From assembly GCF_005280205.1 (NCBI RefSeq), contig NZ_SUND01000002.1:248001-312000 (forward strand): a DNA stretch of 64,000 nt, in the 5' to 3' direction. Shown here piece after piece: positions 9,701-16,431 of this stretch (position 1 is the stretch's first letter; each line of letters starts with the position of its first letter). This DNA comes from Bacillus yapensis. Its GTDB lineage: Bacteria > Bacillota > Bacilli > Bacillales > Cytobacillaceae. The notes under the pieces are model-generated. The model worked only from the letters and a program-made list of their open reading frames with translations. It searched no databases and was not told the DNA's origin. Both the position numbers and the translations under genes were made by a program.

Positions 9701-10122
9701 TTTTGATTTATTTACAATTTTGTCTAAAAGGAAAATACGAAGAGATTATAACTTATTTGCAGTGGGGCATTTTGCTTGTGGTATCAGGAGTGCTCGTTTT
9801 TGATGGCCTGGAAACGTCAACCATTTACGATGCATTAATTGTCGGAGGCTTGTCCTTAGTTTCTTTACTTGCAGGTGTTTTCCTAAAAATAAAATCGTAT
9901 TTCTTCGTCGGTTCAGCGGTCCTATTGCTAAATGTATTCCTGCAAACCAGACCATACTGGGGAAACCTTCCATGGTGGGCATACTTACTCATTGCCGGTT
10001 CAATCTTGATAGGAGTAGCCAGTTCTAACGAATGGAATAAACAAAAAGCAGCAAGAGGAGAAAAAACACTCATATCCACATTAAAAGATAACGCCATAAA
10101 AATGTGGAAGCAGTGGAGATGA
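6739..10122 (+). CDS. giant multi-pass membrane protein (DUF2157/SCO7613-like)
   Basis: TTG start at 6739 behind GTAGGGGGA. Residues 1-90 are soluble, charged and helical (short ERANYITSSVYEGV segment as in DUF2157 N-termini, then a basic linker). From about residue 93 the rest is a nearly unbroken series of two dozen or more hydrophobic helices with very short loops, ending in a basic cytoplasmic tail (about the last 25 residues). No signal peptide, catalytic motif or transporter signature is evident. The length of 1127 residues is large for a Bacillus membrane protein. The architecture resembles uncharacterised DUF2157/SCO7613-type proteins; function is unknown. It is followed 78 bp later by a small membrane protein that could be co-transcribed. 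Confidence 0.85.
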   Translation: MQPLSRDERKRIVQQELVQLERANYITSSVYEGVTKAHHQYYDDLEEKEQQNRATAELVQAPTEKKLKPQLKIPEKVKKTEEQIRERNITWLLNLGVILLLIGGLYVATSNWATMSSLTKAGAIGLISILFYGIAFVSKRILKIDKTAFAFIVLASLFLPIFLLSIGWFELAGTYLSIYGEGRYLFGFISSILILPVYALLANKLKSRLFVWFSYITLTIAMGFLLASFKLGEDSFFLGMMLFQAVLIFLYHRVKGFEKQRIFTNEFVYYAQFNLILTTLLMLVLFNSHAYLGFNMILTAVIYLSMVYVSGRKEFHFVFSAMLVYGAYQLIENTVPNDLSPLLFACIGFIFLIVPRALDDDYPWKKIFTYTSSVVSGCAFLFITLQAITINWGEASIVLMIAYVVIAGNFLYLSNTTKKILFRYLTAVFLSVALFEGMLLINQEIELRPIVLYVFLIGFILFAGIGVYAKGRLLEGIKQPARDVGWAYMFLSIFIAFTMYDWWELAVMLLLISVCAYLSLEKETRADFIPFAEWLLPISLGLAVTSFAEELRGLWPFYENELGVATHCILASIALIVAYVAFKKQQLKRNSFYVAQGLYTLGLIAAIFLSINGEWVRPLIFIGGILIYSWLYRIIKIKYVTYVVSGISLMAYFTILSSGGELGRLHLIGGAIILLAVAFFMRNREKHYYQAFAFVGHVYMPIALLLTLFIFGKESVWSFLIGLILYSLSTKLVEKEWIRKVFLYSAFTMVFAIFATAIEYVENLDGEYAFLLTSVVITGFWLFANASYKKRTIYYLVAFSLLGMLAFLNMYPYKIIPFVVTVVYSIGLLLILHRSKWDFLAILPNLFIYMGAIQYLIYEPFSSIHELWILAGLGIAFLIAGKWCYRQLFEQHEGEVSFSVDSYTLIAVFFFGTMYGFDQPTIWSKLLPGLLIVLTLWLQRRRVSVELQWIPTFLAGAYLLQPYYALLGELSIHPLLVKEAYVLPFIMLLIYLQFCLKGKYEEIITYLQWGILLVVSGVLVFDGLETSTIYDALIVGGLSLVSLLAGVFLKIKSYFFVGSAVLLLNVFLQTRPYWGNLPWWAYLLIAGSILIGVASSNEWNKQKAARGEKTLISTLKDNAIKMWKQWR

Positions 10123-10199
10123 AATTATAATTAAGGAAGCTAGAAACAGTAGTAATAAATGCCTTGTTGTTTGCTTTTTCAATTAAGGGGGTAGAAAAT

Positions 10200-10532
10200 A
10201 TGTGGGAGACTCTTCCTGATTGGTTTTGGGCATTATATTATTTGTTTTTCTTGTCCACGTTAGGAACTGCAATAATCAGTGTTGTAAAAAATAGGCATAG
10301 GAGATTGTCCGTTTTAGCCATTGTTTTTACTTTTACGGTTCCAATAATTAGCCTGATAAACAGCATTGGTAGAGTAGAAGGAATGAATGAATTAGAACAC
10401 TTATTTAGTCAACTGCAACGTGGTGCAGTTTGGTCTATCTTTACTGTTATGGGTTATTTGTTCTTATTAGTATGGTGGGTATTAACCCTGTTCAAAAGTA
10501 AGTCCAAAAACCAAGTGATAGAATCGAATTAA
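10200..10532 (+). CDS. small three-helix membrane protein, unknown function
   Basis: Start set at ATG 10200 (MWETLPDWF) because AAGGGGGTAG lies just upstream; the in-frame ATG at 10164 has none. Three hydrophobic helices are visible (about residues 8-30, 38-60 and 78-100), with basic loops (KNRHRR) after the first, suggesting N-out, C-in topology. Lies in the same direction 78 bp behind the giant membrane protein and ends at a terminator, so a two-gene unit is likely. Family not recognised. Confidence 0.7.
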   Translation: MWETLPDWFWALYYLFFLSTLGTAIISVVKNRHRRLSVLAIVFTFTVPIISLINSIGRVEGMNELEHLFSQLQRGAVWSIFTVMGYLFLLVWWVLTLFKSKSKNQVIESN

Positions 10533-10540
10533 AATAACGG

Positions 10541-10566
10541 AGACCTCAATATTTGGGGTCTTTTTA
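10541..10566 (+). terminator. rho-independent terminator
   Basis: Hairpin AGACCTCAA / TTGGGGTCT with a three-base loop, followed by TTTTT. Confidence 0.8.
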
Positions 10567-10618
10567 TTCAATAAACGATTATTATGAAAAACAAAACTGC
10601 TTAAGTTGAGCCGAACTA

Positions 10619-10743
10619 GTTGATTGGAGCGGAGGGTGCTTGACTCCTGGGGGAGTAGCGTGATAGGCGAGACTTACTGGCGCTAGCGCCTTACAGCTCG
10701 GCTCACGCCCCCCGGAAAGCAGGTGCCCGGAACGTAAAGCAAC
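10619..10743. repeat. GC-rich structured intergenic repeat, about 125 bp
   Basis: Begins GTTGATTGGAGCGGAGGGTG and ends AACGTAAAGCAAC, so short terminal inverted bases (GTTG/CAAC) enclose a block clearly richer in G+C than its surroundings. It contains the perfect 12-bp palindrome GGCGCTAGCGCC (10679-10690) and further complementary arms. From memory it matches a highly repeated intergenic element of Bacillaceae genomes (GGAGCGGAGG...CCCGCGGAAAGC type). Reading frames through it are artefacts of its base composition. Confidence 0.75.
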
Positions 10744-10774
10744 GGAATCTATACGCAATTCCATCCAAAAATCA

Positions 10775-10813
10775 CAAAAGGCACCGAGAGGAGTGAACTC
10801 TCAATACCTTTTG
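10775..10813 (-). terminator. probable terminator of ctaB
   Basis: Arms 10775-10790 and 10798-10813 pair over 16 positions with three mismatches or wobbles. On the minus strand the stem is followed by GTGATTTTT. It lies about 135 bp past the ctaB stop, so read-through of that distance would be needed. Confidence 0.5.
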
Positions 10814-10946
10814 TCAACATAGGGCTATCCAGGCCGTTTTTGAGTGTAAATTGATTCTGAAATCAATTAATATTAGTAAAGTGATGTTTGATGTTTTCTC
10901 CAAGGTAAGTTACCTTTTTACTATTACTGACAACTTTATTCGTTTC

Positions 10947-11867
10947 TTATGAGAAAAAGAATATCCCCATTAAAGAATAAATAATCACCGTTGAAAATAA
11001 AACGGTCATGTGGACAAGAGAATAAATAAACATCGACTTTGCCCATTTACTTGGCTCCATTTTTTTCGAGCCGTATATATTTAAAACAAGCCAACCGATG
11101 CTCAAAATCAGAGCCACTAGCATAAGGCCGATACTCAATGTCCCGAACAGAAAGCTCATCAAAATCATGATGACAAGATAGACGTTCGTCTGGATATATG
11201 TTCTTTTGACCCCTTTAACGACGGGAAGCATTGGAACTTTAGCAGCTTCATAGTCTTCGTGACTGCGAATCGCAATCGCATAAAAGTGAGGCATTTGCCA
11301 AATAACTGTGACAAAAAATAATCCAATAATTGCAGGGTGAGTAATATCCGGTTGAATGGCAGCCCAACCGATTAGTGGTGGCATAGCTCCAGAAATACTG
11401 CCTATTTCAGTATTCCAAATGGTTCTTCGTTTTGACCACATTGTATAAGGTACGACATAAAAAAACACGCCGAGAAAACCTAGTAAGCCAGCAAGAGGAG
11501 TGGCTAAGGCGAGAATTCCAACTCCAACAACCGTCATAAGAATGCTTAAAATAAGTACGGTCTTCGCTGAAATTTCTCCCGTTACGGTTGGGCGATTCTT
11601 CGTTCTCTTCATAACCGAGTCAATATCCCGATCGTATAGATTATTAAAGGCTCCTGCAGCAGCAATCACTAGCGTCGAACCAAGTAGAGCATAGACGATA
11701 TTGGGGTAACTTTCCACTAAATCTTTTTGATAGGTGTATAGAGCGAGAGTTAATCCAGCAAACATCGGGATTAAGTTAGATTTAATGATACCTGTTTTAA
11801 CCGTTGCTCCAATAATTTTGGATAACGGACGTTTGGGAAGTTCGTTTGAACTTAAATTTTCATTCAT
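10947..11867 (-). CDS. ctaB: protoheme IX farnesyltransferase (heme O synthase)
   Basis: Membrane prenyltransferase that adds a farnesyl group to heme B to make heme O for cytochrome oxidases. The single ATG at 11867 follows AAGGAC with a rather long spacer. The family's Mg-diphosphate motif is seen as NNLYDRDIDSVMKRTKNRP (residues 75-93), and the second polar loop as RSHEDYEAAKVPMLP. About nine hydrophobic helices; 306 residues is normal. In B. subtilis ctaB lies beside ctaA and the cta oxidase genes; here neither neighbour is oxidase-related, so this may be a relocated or second copy. Confidence 0.95.
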   Translation of the reverse strand: MNENLSSNELPKRPLSKIIGATVKTGIIKSNLIPMFAGLTLALYTYQKDLVESYPNIVYALLGSTLVIAAAGAFNNLYDRDIDSVMKRTKNRPTVTGEISAKTVLILSILMTVVGVGILALATPLAGLLGFLGVFFYVVPYTMWSKRRTIWNTEIGSISGAMPPLIGWAAIQPDITHPAIIGLFFVTVIWQMPHFYAIAIRSHEDYEAAKVPMLPVVKGVKRTYIQTNVYLVIMILMSFLFGTLSIGLMLVALILSIGWLVLNIYGSKKMEPSKWAKSMFIYSLVHMTVLFSTVIIYSLMGIFFFS

Positions 11868-12060
11868 GACGTTGAAAGGTCCTTTTCGTTAAAATTTCTC
11901 TGCAGTCTGCATTTATAGCACTAATATAACATTCGATAGCGTTACTTATTGTGATTAAAATCACCAATACTATTTTACCATCATTCTTTCAAGAAATTAA
12001 GTAGTAGGTTAAAATTGAGAATATATTTCATTCTAAAGAAGAGGGGTAAAATGGAGTTAG

Positions 12061-12201
12061 GGTGAAAACACAATTCCACTTGGCAGATATGGAGAGCCAG
12101 TGGAGTTTGCCAAAACCATGGTGTTCCTGGCATCAGAAGCCTATACTTACAAAACAGGTCAGTCTATTCTTGTCGATGGCGGTTCGACTGGATCGATTTA
12201 A
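12061..12201 (+). pseudogene. C-terminal remnant of a short-chain dehydrogenase/reductase
   Basis: The frame reads ENTIPLGRYGEPVEFAKTMV and then FLASEAYTYKTGQSILVDGG up to a TAA at 12199. This is the exact C-terminal signature of FabG-like SDRs (substrate loop, FLASE, G-x-DGG end). An in-frame stop lies just upstream (12058-12060), and the cofactor-binding and catalytic parts are absent. Only about 46 residues of a roughly 250-residue enzyme remain. A good terminator still follows, which supports a deletion relic. Confidence 0.85.
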
Positions 12202-12271
12202 ATGGGCTAAATTTTAGACATTTTTCATCATGATTTTACAATAATATAATTATGTAAACTAATAATAATCG

Positions 12272-12303
12272 AAAGCTTGGAGAGAATCCTCCAAGCTTTT
12301 TTT
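12272..12303 (+). terminator. rho-independent terminator behind the SDR relic
   Basis: Perfect 11-bp stem AAAGCTTGGAG / CTCCAAGCTTT with a six-base loop and T-run; no intact plus-strand gene precedes it, only the SDR remnant. Confidence 0.85.
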
Positions 12304-12346
12304 AGATCATATTGGTATGGAATGATTTAAATTATGTGAAAAAAAT

Positions 12347-12607
12347 CTAGTAAAGATATTTGAGTAGGAAATAGAAGTAATCAGTGAAACCCGAATGTTG
12401 AATGATTAGAATCTCATTATCATCTCTGTCTGAGTCTTTCGTACATTCCAAATAAGCTTCGGTTTCTTGAAATAAATCACAATGCGAGCAGTGTTTAGAT
12501 TGGGGAGGGGATTCATTTGCAGCAACTACGTGACTTGAAACATGGCTTGTACTGACTATCATAATAGTCAAAAAGACGATGCACAAAGATAAGAAATATC
12601 GAAACAA
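12347..12607 (-). CDS. small secreted or membrane-anchored protein with a CxxC pair
   Basis: TTG at 12607 is the best start: AAGGAGG lies 7 bases upstream, while the ATG at 12625 would place the ribosome binding site inside the coding region. The N-terminus (FRYFLSLCIVFLTIMIVSTS) is a signal peptide or anchor ending near SHVVAANES. The mature part of about 55 residues contains KHCSHCDLF and one further Cys (LECTKD), with an acidic middle and an aromatic C-terminus. Unrecognised family. The cysteine pair could bind metal or form a disulfide (inference). Confidence 0.55.
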   Translation of the reverse strand: MFRYFLSLCIVFLTIMIVSTSHVSSHVVAANESPPQSKHCSHCDLFQETEAYLECTKDSDRDDNEILIIQHSGFTDYFYFLLKYLY

Positions 12608-12695
12608 CAGGACTCCTCCTTCCATGTCGTTTCAATATTTTATGAAATATTGGAAGGAGGGGAATAGACAATTGGTGTGGAAAAATTTAACAAGA

Positions 12696-13337
12696 TTAAT
12701 CTTTAATTGTGAGGCCAAGCATCATCGCAAATCCAATTGCTTGTTCAGAGTTCACAATGCAGCCAGGTAGATCGTTTAATTCAACTTGAATGGTTTGAAA
12801 AGTAGAACTACTAATGTCAGTTCCTTTTAATGCAGTGCGAGAGAAATTCGCATCATTCAAATCACATTCCTGAAAGTCTATTTTATTGAATTTACATTCA
12901 TAGAAGTCTGCATTTCTGAGAATGCTGTTATTGAAAACCCCTTGTTTGAAGCTGCTATAGCCAAACGAACTTAGATTCAAATTACAATTTTCGAATAAGA
13001 CATTCGCGAAGGTTGCCTCCGCTAAATTCACTCCTAATAATTTGCAGTTCTTAAATTCTGTCCGGTGAATTACTGCCTCCATGAGGTCAGCGTTTGATAA
13101 ATCACAATGGTCAAAAATAACATCAGTTAAATCGATTTTTCTAGAAGAGACGTTGTTAAAGGTTACGTTTTGAAAGATGACTTGCGAAAACCTAATCTTA
13201 TCCAAATTTTCTAGTTCAATTGTACAATTCGAGATAAGACAGTCTTCAATATATGGATCATCTGGATTGAAAATTTCCTCAAAGTTTACTGGAGCTAAAT
13301 GAGCAGGGATTTTTGGTACATCGATTTTTTTGGCCAT
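12696..13337 (-). CDS. pentapeptide-repeat protein
   Basis: Start set at ATG 13337 (MAKKIDVPK) with AAGG upstream; an ATG at 13346 sits inside the ribosome binding site. From about residue 40 to 180 the sequence is a run of A(D/N)LXX-type pentapeptides (e.g. CDLSNADLMEAVIHRTEF, NADFYECKFNKIDFQECDL), which fold as a right-handed quadrilateral beta-helix. Closest in style to the uncharacterised Bacillus pentapeptide proteins; resemblance to Qnr-type gyrase mimics is only structural, and no resistance role is claimed. Monocistronic. Confidence 0.88.
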   Translation of the reverse strand: MAKKIDVPKIPAHLAPVNFEEIFNPDDPYIEDCLISNCTIELENLDKIRFSQVIFQNVTFNNVSSRKIDLTDVIFDHCDLSNADLMEAVIHRTEFKNCKLLGVNLAEATFANVLFENCNLNLSSFGYSSFKQGVFNNSILRNADFYECKFNKIDFQECDLNDANFSRTALKGTDISSSTFQTIQVELNDLPGCIVNSEQAIGFAMMLGLTIKD

Positions 13338-13576
13338 ATGTATCATCCTTATTTTAAAATAAATTCTTCAATAACATTATAACTGAACGCAATGGAATTT
13401 GAATTTATTATGTTGATATATTTTAAGGAACGGAAATATGTTATGAAAATGTTAGGAAATTACAGCTATATTACAGTTTTATTAAAAAGAACATAAAGAG
13501 AATACAACCTCTCGAAAGTTATAGACGTATAGAAATGGGGTATGGTAGTCTATAAAAGTTGTTGGGAGGTTGAATC

Positions 13577-14590
13577 ATGGAAAAACGAGAAGCTTACTAT
13601 GATAACGCGAAATTTTTTCTGATTTTTTTCGTTGTATTTGGCCATTTAATCCAATCGTACATTCAAGAGGATAAATTTATCTACACCATATACACAACAA
13701 TTTATACATTTCATATGCCTGCATTTATCTTAATCTCAGGATTTTTTGCAAAAGGCATTCACAAAAAAGGGTATGTCAAGAAGATCACGAAGAAATTAAT
13801 CATTCCGTATTTAATTTTTCAAGGGATATACGCAGTTTACTACAATTTTATCCAGGAAAATGATGGGATTGTATTAGACCCATTTGTACCGCAATGGTCC
13901 CTATGGTTCCTGATAAGCTTATTTTGTTGGAATCTCATGCTGTTTGTTTTCACGAAATGGAAAGCTGGCATTTCACTGATCATCACTGTAGCCTTAGGTG
14001 TCATTGTTGGGTATTTTGATGAGATTAACAGTTTCTTAAGCTTATCACGTACGTTCGTCTTCTTTCCTTTCTTCTTAATCGGATACTACTTGAAGAAGGA
14101 ACATTTTGAAAAAGTGAAGGCAGTAAAGTTTAAGTATTTGTCGTTGTTCGCATTGTTATCAATATTTGCTGCTGTTTATCTACTTCCGGACTTCGAATAC
14201 AAATGGCTGTTTGGTTCAAAGCCATATGGGGAATTGGATGAAGCCGGACTTAATGCTGGAACAATTCGTTTAGGCGTTTACGCCGTTACATCCCTTGCGA
14301 CGCTTAGTTTCTTAGCATTAGTTCCGAGAAAACACTATTTCTTTACAAAATGGGGTACAAGTTCGCTTTACGTCTATCTTCTACACGGTTTCTTTGTAAA
14401 ATACTTTAGAAACAGTGGATTAGAAAATGTTCTAAGTGAATCAGAACAAATCATTGTGCTGCTACTCTTATCAATCTTACTGATTGCGTTTTTATCGAGT
14501 AAATTTATTCGAAAAATTGCCCAGCCGTTGATTGAATTAAGGCTCTCTTTACCGAAAAAGTATGTGGCGAATTTCGGACAAAAGGAATAA
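13577..14590 (+). CDS. membrane acyltransferase 3 family protein
   Basis: Integral membrane O-acyltransferase of the acyltransferase-3 family (YfiQ/YkrP/OatA-N type), which acylates exported sugars or polymers. ATG 13577 follows GGGAGG by 8 bases. Motifs: R4-E-x-Y-x-DNAKFFLIFFVVFGHL with the family His near residue 22, FHMPAFILISGFFAKG, and about ten hydrophobic helices. No extracytoplasmic SGNH domain is fused, but an SGNH hydrolase is encoded immediately downstream. The pair may act together on the same acylated envelope polymer (inference). Confidence 0.88.
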   Translation: MEKREAYYDNAKFFLIFFVVFGHLIQSYIQEDKFIYTIYTTIYTFHMPAFILISGFFAKGIHKKGYVKKITKKLIIPYLIFQGIYAVYYNFIQENDGIVLDPFVPQWSLWFLISLFCWNLMLFVFTKWKAGISLIITVALGVIVGYFDEINSFLSLSRTFVFFPFFLIGYYLKKEHFEKVKAVKFKYLSLFALLSIFAAVYLLPDFEYKWLFGSKPYGELDEAGLNAGTIRLGVYAVTSLATLSFLALVPRKHYFFTKWGTSSLYVYLLHGFFVKYFRNSGLENVLSESEQIIVLLLLSILLIAFLSSKFIRKIAQPLIELRLSLPKKYVANFGQKE

Positions 14591-14621
14591 AACATACATT
14601 GAATTAGTTACAAATGGGAAC

Positions 14622-14653
14622 ACTCCTAACTAGCAAAGGTTAGGAGTTTTTTC
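14622..14653 (+). terminator. terminator hairpin that also contains the next gene's Shine-Dalgarno
   Basis: Perfect 9-bp stem ACTCCTAAC (14622-14630) / GTTAGGAGT (14639-14647) followed by TTTTTT. The 3' arm holds AGGAG (14642-14646), spaced 8 bases from the ATG at 14655. Read-through transcripts therefore fold the ribosome binding site of the SGNH hydrolase gene into the stem. Confidence 0.75.
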
Positions 14654-14654
14654 T

Positions 14655-15377
14655 ATGAAAAATTATTTCTTTTTTATCATTCTTATAACAATTGTGTTTG
14701 GGACATATTCATGGTCTATGTCAGCTTCTCGAGAGATCAATGTAGTCGCTTTAGGGGATTCGATTACATACGGGACGGGCGATTCAAAGAAAATGGGCTA
14801 TGTTGAAAGAGTGAAAAACCAGCTTGAGGAAAAAGAGGGCTTGCCTGTATTTGTGAAAAACTATGGAGTGCCACGGCTGACAAGTGAAAATATATTAGAA
14901 AAGCTTGAGGATACGAAAATACAAGACGATGTTAGGAAGGCTAATTATATTTTTCTCTATATCGGAACAAATGATTTTAGAAAATGGATAAAGCCTGCGG
15001 GAGATAAGCTTCTTACTAACAATATGATGAAAGGGAAAACGATCTTTTTCGATAATTTACAGAAAATACTAGGTGAGCTGCGAAGTGAAAATTCGCTTGC
15101 GCAAATTTATGTTTTTGGGTTGTATCATCCATACACAGAATTTGAGAACCAACATGAAATATTGGATATTATTGAACTGTGGAATCATGAGATGGTCAAT
15201 GCGACGAACTTATTTAAAGATACTTACTTCGTACCAACATTAGATTTGTTTCAAAATAAGCCGAAGATGGAATATTTCCAAGATAAGCTCCATCTGAATG
15301 CAGATGGCTACAAAGCGATTGCGGATCGCGCGATGGAGAGGATTATTGAGATAGAAAAGAATAAACATTCTAGTTAA
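14655..15377 (+). CDS. secreted GDSL/SGNH-type lipase or acyl-esterase
   Basis: Serine hydrolase of the SGNH superfamily, similar to B. subtilis YpmR. ATG 14655 is set by AGGAG at 14642-14646. Residues 1-25 are a signal peptide or N-terminal anchor. Block I is VALGDSITYG (Ser near 37), block III YIGTNDF (Gly, Asn), and block V DKLHLNADGY with the catalytic Asp and His. At 240 residues it is normal. The position behind a membrane acyltransferase suggests deacylation of an envelope polymer; the substrate is not readable. Confidence 0.88.
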   Translation: MKNYFFFIILITIVFGTYSWSMSASREINVVALGDSITYGTGDSKKMGYVERVKNQLEEKEGLPVFVKNYGVPRLTSENILEKLEDTKIQDDVRKANYIFLYIGTNDFRKWIKPAGDKLLTNNMMKGKTIFFDNLQKILGELRSENSLAQIYVFGLYHPYTEFENQHEILDIIELWNHEMVNATNLFKDTYFVPTLDLFQNKPKMEYFQDKLHLNADGYKAIADRAMERIIEIEKNKHSS

Positions 15378-15378
15378 G

Positions 15379-15405
15379 AAAGCTGTCCTGGTGGCAGCTT
15401 TTTTT
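15379..15405 (+). terminator. rho-independent terminator
   Basis: AAAGCTGTC / GGCAGCTTT stem with a short loop and TTTTTT, directly after the SGNH hydrolase stop. Confidence 0.8.
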
Positions 15406-15487
15406 CGTATTGTCAAACAATGGTTTAATTGAATGGAAAATTCTAATATAATCGGACTGTAAGCGTTAAAAGGAAGTGTTAGCTAAT

Positions 15488-16285
15488 ATGGAAAAAAATC
15501 TATTAGAGTCTGATTGTGAAAAGTGTTTTGGGTTATGCTGTGTAGCACTTCCCTTTGGAAAATCAGCTGATTTTGCTATGGAAAAAGAGGGAGGAACACC
15601 CTGTCACCACTTACAGTCAAATTATAGCTGTAGCATCCATAAAGAATTACGGAACAATGGTTTTAAAGGGTGCACCGTCTTCGAATGTTTTGGTGCGGGG
15701 CAAAAGGTTTCACAGATAACATATCGTGGTCAAGATTGGAGAGAGGATCCAACAGTAGCAAAGGAAATGTTTGCTGTCTTTCCGATAATGCAACAGTTGC
15801 ATGAAATGCTTTTGTATTTAGATGAAGCCCGTAATCATGGGGCAACCAAATCGATACATAAAGACTTACAAAAAGCATTGGATGAGACAGAGCTAATGTC
15901 GAATTTAAGTCCAAAATCGCTTCTAGATTTAGATATACATATTCATAGAACAAGAATAAACGAATTATTATTACAAGTAAGTGGTCTAGTTCGTGATAAA
16001 GTTAAAAACAAAAATTCCAAAAAGGATCTAATAGGTGCAAAATTAAGAGGAGCAAATCTTAAAGGTACTGATTTTAGAGGTGCATGGTTAATTGCAGCCG
16101 ATCTTCGGGAAGCTGACATGTCTATGTGTGATTTCATTGGTGCTGATTTGAGAGATGCTGATTTAAGAGGAGCTAATCTTACAGGGAGTATTTTTCTAAC
16201 ACAAGTGCAAGTTAACTCCGCTATCGGGGACATCCATACGAAACTACCGGACTCATTAAAATTACCGCCACATTGGCTCGAATAA
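15488..16285 (+). CDS. pentapeptide-repeat protein with N-terminal cysteine-rich segment
   Basis: ATG 15488 with AGGAAG 11 bases upstream; a GTG at 15476 overlaps that site. Residues 5-65 carry a cysteine cluster (CEKCFGLCC, GGTPCHHL, YSCSIHKE, GCTVFECFGAG) like a YkgJ-type zinc/iron-sulfur module. A helical linker follows (about 90-170), then seven or eight pentapeptides (LRGANLKGTDFRGAWLIAAD and following, about residues 182-235). The combination is known from uncharacterised Bacillus proteins. The function is unknown; metal binding is inferred. Distinct from the simpler pentapeptide protein at 12696. Confidence 0.85.
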   Translation: MEKNLLESDCEKCFGLCCVALPFGKSADFAMEKEGGTPCHHLQSNYSCSIHKELRNNGFKGCTVFECFGAGQKVSQITYRGQDWREDPTVAKEMFAVFPIMQQLHEMLLYLDEARNHGATKSIHKDLQKALDETELMSNLSPKSLLDLDIHIHRTRINELLLQVSGLVRDKVKNKNSKKDLIGAKLRGANLKGTDFRGAWLIAADLREADMSMCDFIGADLRDADLRGANLTGSIFLTQVQVNSAIGDIHTKLPDSLKLPPHWLE

Positions 16286-16292
16286 ATTGAAC

Positions 16293-16352
16293 GTTTAGCT
16301 CTATTGTTACGCCGAATTTATCGTTACGCCAATAAAGCTAAACTCAATAGAG
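16293..16352 (+). other. interleaved inverted repeats with a direct repeat in the loop
   Basis: GTTTAGCT (16293-16300) pairs with AGCTAAAC (16336-16343); the overlapping CTCTATTG (16299-16306) pairs with CAATAGAG (16345-16352). The order makes the two stems mutually exclusive or pseudoknotted. GTTACGCC is directly repeated at 16306-16313 and 16323-16330. Lies between a pentapeptide gene and a lacI-type gene. Confidence 0.6.
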
Positions 16353-16386
16353 AGTAAAAGTTCCTCTCCAAGATTAGGATAAAATA

Positions 16387-16400
16387 TGAAACGCGTTTCA
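16387..16400. promoter_or_regulatory. probable LacI-family operator
   Basis: Perfect 14-bp palindrome TGAAACGCGTTTCA, 31 bp upstream of the lacI-type gene and just after an AT-rich promoter-like stretch (GGATAAAAT). Position and symmetry suggest autoregulation. The centre is GC rather than the CG of CcpA cre sites. Confidence 0.65.
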
Positions 16401-16431
16401 GAGCAAGAGTTTTTTTCAAAAAGGTGAGTAC

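Noticed and set aside
10582-10764. Minus-strand frame of 60 codons over the GC-rich block
   Set aside because: It is an effect of the structured GC-rich repeat; no ribosome binding site and no protein-like pattern.
12579-12770. Plus-strand frame opposite two minus-strand genes
   Set aside because: Covers the ends and promoters of convincing minus-strand genes and shows no family features.
16387-16400. CcpA cre site
   Set aside because: cre sites have a central CG between half-sites; here the centre is GC, so a different LacI-family operator is more likely.
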